A DNA stretch of 6,651 bases from Blautia sp. Lineage in GTDB: Bacteria; Bacillota; Clostridia; Lachnospirales; Lachnospiraceae. The notes under the pieces are model-generated. The model was given only the letters and a program-made list of their open reading frames with translations. It was not told the DNA's origin and did not search any database. Position numbers and translations under genes: made by a program. Shown here piece by piece: positions 5,632 through 6,651 of the stretch (the first letter of the stretch is position 1; every line of letters starts with the position of its first letter). The DNA lies in the NCBI GenBank assembly GCA_017515945.1, contig JAFWDX010000108.1, positions 1-6,651 on the forward strand, given 5' to 3'.

Positions 5632-5892
5632 TTTTGGAGGATATATCATATATTTTTGGGTAAATGAAGGGAACCTACTGAACCCTTACATGTACATGTT
5701 TGCGAGGGACGACCATCTTCAAATGGGACAAAAGTATGGATAACGAGAAAAGGAAAAGCTGTTATTTGCCACAACAAATCCCAGATTCCTATGAACAGAT
5801 TAAGACAGATCTGCCGTTTCATAGAGGCAAACAGTCAGCCAATTGAGGTCAGATGGGAAAAAGAATTTGGCGAAGTGAGCTATTTTTGCTGA
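5615..5892 (+). pseudogene. DUF4160-like gene broken by a one-base frameshift
   Basis: From ATG 5615, with GGAGG at 5602-5606, the frame reads MPQLYNFGGYIIYFWVNEG and continues to a stop at 5741-5743. A second frame from 5716 to 5892 reads SSNGTKVWITRKGKAVIC and on to EKEFGEVSYFC, which is the expected C-terminal half of the same small family. Restoring one base near 5713-5715 (giving RDDPSSNGTKVWI) joins them into about 92 residues, the usual DUF4160 length. No homopolymer or classical slippery motif is present, so this is a real inactivating deletion or a sequencing error rather than clear programmed frameshifting. A His-rich segment I remember in this family appears here as PYMYMF (24-29). 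The family function is unknown; members often sit beside another small gene, as here. The identification is from memory of family sequences. Confidence 0.72.
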
Positions 5893-5922
5893 GATTAACA
5901 GAAAAGCAAGGGCGTGAGAAAA

Positions 5923-6651
5923 ATGAACAGAAAATATTGGTTTATATGCATCCTGATGTTATCCTTGCTGCCTGCCTGCAGTATCTGTGCGGAGGATCTT
6001 TTCTGTTCCGGGGACGGCGGTACGGCTGCAGAATCTCCAACGTCAGAAGACGGCAGCGGTATGGCTTCAGAATCAGTATCATCAGGAGACGGCAGCGGTA
6101 TGGTTTTGAATTCAGAACCGTTCGGAGCGGCGAGTGCCCCTGTCGCTTCCTTTGAGTCCGGAGAACCGCTGTCTCCTGAAAATATTGCGGAAGCCTTGGA
6201 GGACTTTACGGATATTTCTTCTCCTGATCAGGTGGATAATGTCCCGGAGTTGATTTCCGGAGAAAGCCCGGAATCGTATATTCAGCTCCCCTCCTGGTCA
6301 GAGACCGAGGTGAATCCACTGTATGCGGATGTGTTTACCCCGGATGACCTGAGAAGTATGGTTCCCGCAAAAGACTCCGATGCGGCGACTGAGGCCTCTG
6401 AGAGTGTGGGGGCGGGGATTTCCTGGTATAGTGATGAAAAAAGCGCAGTTGCCGATTTGAGAGATCATATGGTAAACCGGGACAGCAGTATTCAGATCGG
6501 CTATCGTTCCAAAACGGAAATCGATGCCGCTTTTGTAAACAGAATCTCCGGTCTGGCAATGGAGCATACAGGAAAGCCGAAGGAGGGAGACAGCCTGTAC
6601 AGCTGCTGGCAGGGCATGAATTATGGCGTGTCGGACTACAGGAAGGAAGGC
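5923..6651 (+). CDS. Exported, probably lipid-anchored protein, N-terminal part (runs off window)
   Basis: The frame is open for 243 codons from ATG 5923 to the window edge with no stop. AAGGGCG (5908-5914) is a modest ribosome binding site. Residues 1-23 form a signal peptide: MNRK, a hydrophobic core, then LLPAC with Cys19. That is an acceptable though imperfect lipobox (Pro at -2); cleavage by signal peptidase I after ICA (23) is the alternative. Residues about 25-160 are acidic and rich in Ser, Gly, Glu and Pro, with three short repeats, and look like an extended wall-spanning linker. A more structured part starts near 165 (ISWYSDEKSAVADLRDHMVNR, then a WQGMNYGVSDY segment near the edge). 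It faintly resembles the region before transglutaminase-like domains in clostridial secreted proteins, but the deciding part lies beyond the window. Confidence 0.8.
   Translation, partial: MNRKYWFICILMLSLLPACSICAEDLFCSGDGGTAAESPTSEDGSGMASESVSSGDGSGMVLNSEPFGAASAPVASFESGEPLSPENIAEALEDFTDISSPDQVDNVPELISGESPESYIQLPSWSETEVNPLYADVFTPDDLRSMVPAKDSDAATEASESVGAGISWYSDEKSAVADLRDHMVNRDSSIQIGYRSKTEIDAAFVNRISGLAMEHTGKPKEGDSLYSCWQGMNYGVSDYRKEG
6013..6103 (+). repeat. Short in-frame repeats in the exported protein
   Basis: Three units start at 6013, 6049 and 6088 (spacing 36 and 39 bases). The last two share GACGGCAGCGGTATGG; the first is a diverged version. They encode a GDGGTAAES, DGSGMASES and DGSGMVLNS series. 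Spacing in multiples of three keeps the frame, so unit number could vary without breaking the protein. Confidence 0.7.

Noticed and set aside
5667..5699. AAGGG/CCCTT hairpin and ACATGTACATGT palindrome
   Set aside because: Both lie inside the DUF4160-like coding frame, are short and AT-rich, and are explained by the TAC ATG TAC ATG codons; no regulatory role is supported.
5853..6155. Plus-strand frame giving an Arg-rich repeated peptide (RRRQRYGF)
   Set aside because: It is the out-of-frame reading of the repeats in the exported protein, whose own frame has a signal peptide and stays open to the edge.
1..6651. CRISPR array, tRNA or rRNA, transposase gene
   Set aside because: No regularly spaced direct repeats, no cloverleaf or rRNA sequence, and no transposase or integrase motif was seen on either strand.

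Overview
The window looks like a chromosomal segment of a Bacillota (Clostridia, probably Lachnospiraceae-like) bacterium. This is inferred from the strong GGAGG-type ribosome binding sites, the moderate base composition, the gene families, and dispersed hairpins with the core GGGGAC(A)GGTTCC. No rRNA, tRNA or housekeeping marker is present, so the taxonomic placement is tentative.

Positions 1-329 hold no convincing gene. They contain a large palindromic, MITE-like element (77-237, 31 of 33 arm bases paired) followed by a REP-like hairpin (256-287). Positions 330-4389 hold two convergent signalling genes. On the plus strand is a six-helix membrane diguanylate cyclase with an intact GGEEF active site and a degenerate inhibitory site. 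On the minus strand is a 951-residue fusion of an amino-acid-permease-type (APC) transporter with a hybrid histidine kinase and a C-terminal receiver. They meet tail to tail at a shared terminator. The last codons of both genes are near mirror images, so a roughly 120-bp imperfect palindrome spans both C-termini and the terminator. Near-identical 25-base REP-like cores in opposite orientations lie outside both genes (256-280 and 4545-4569), and a related core lies inside the central terminator.

The intergenic region 4390-4694 carries a well-formed promoter for the kinase, overlapped by two ACTGGTATA repeats 22 bp apart, followed by a cluster of repeats. To its right are four plus-strand genes in close succession: a flavodoxin-fold FMN reductase with a cysteine cluster (4695-5330), a small acidic protein of unknown function (5362-5631), an overlapping DUF4160-like gene broken by a one-base frameshift (5615-5892), and the N-terminal part of an exported, probably lipid-anchored protein that runs off the window (5923-6651).

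The permease-kinase plausibly senses or transports an amino acid or amine and passes the signal through His, then Asp, to an unlinked HPt protein. The adjacent cyclase would make c-di-GMP. A functional link between the two is inferred only from adjacency.
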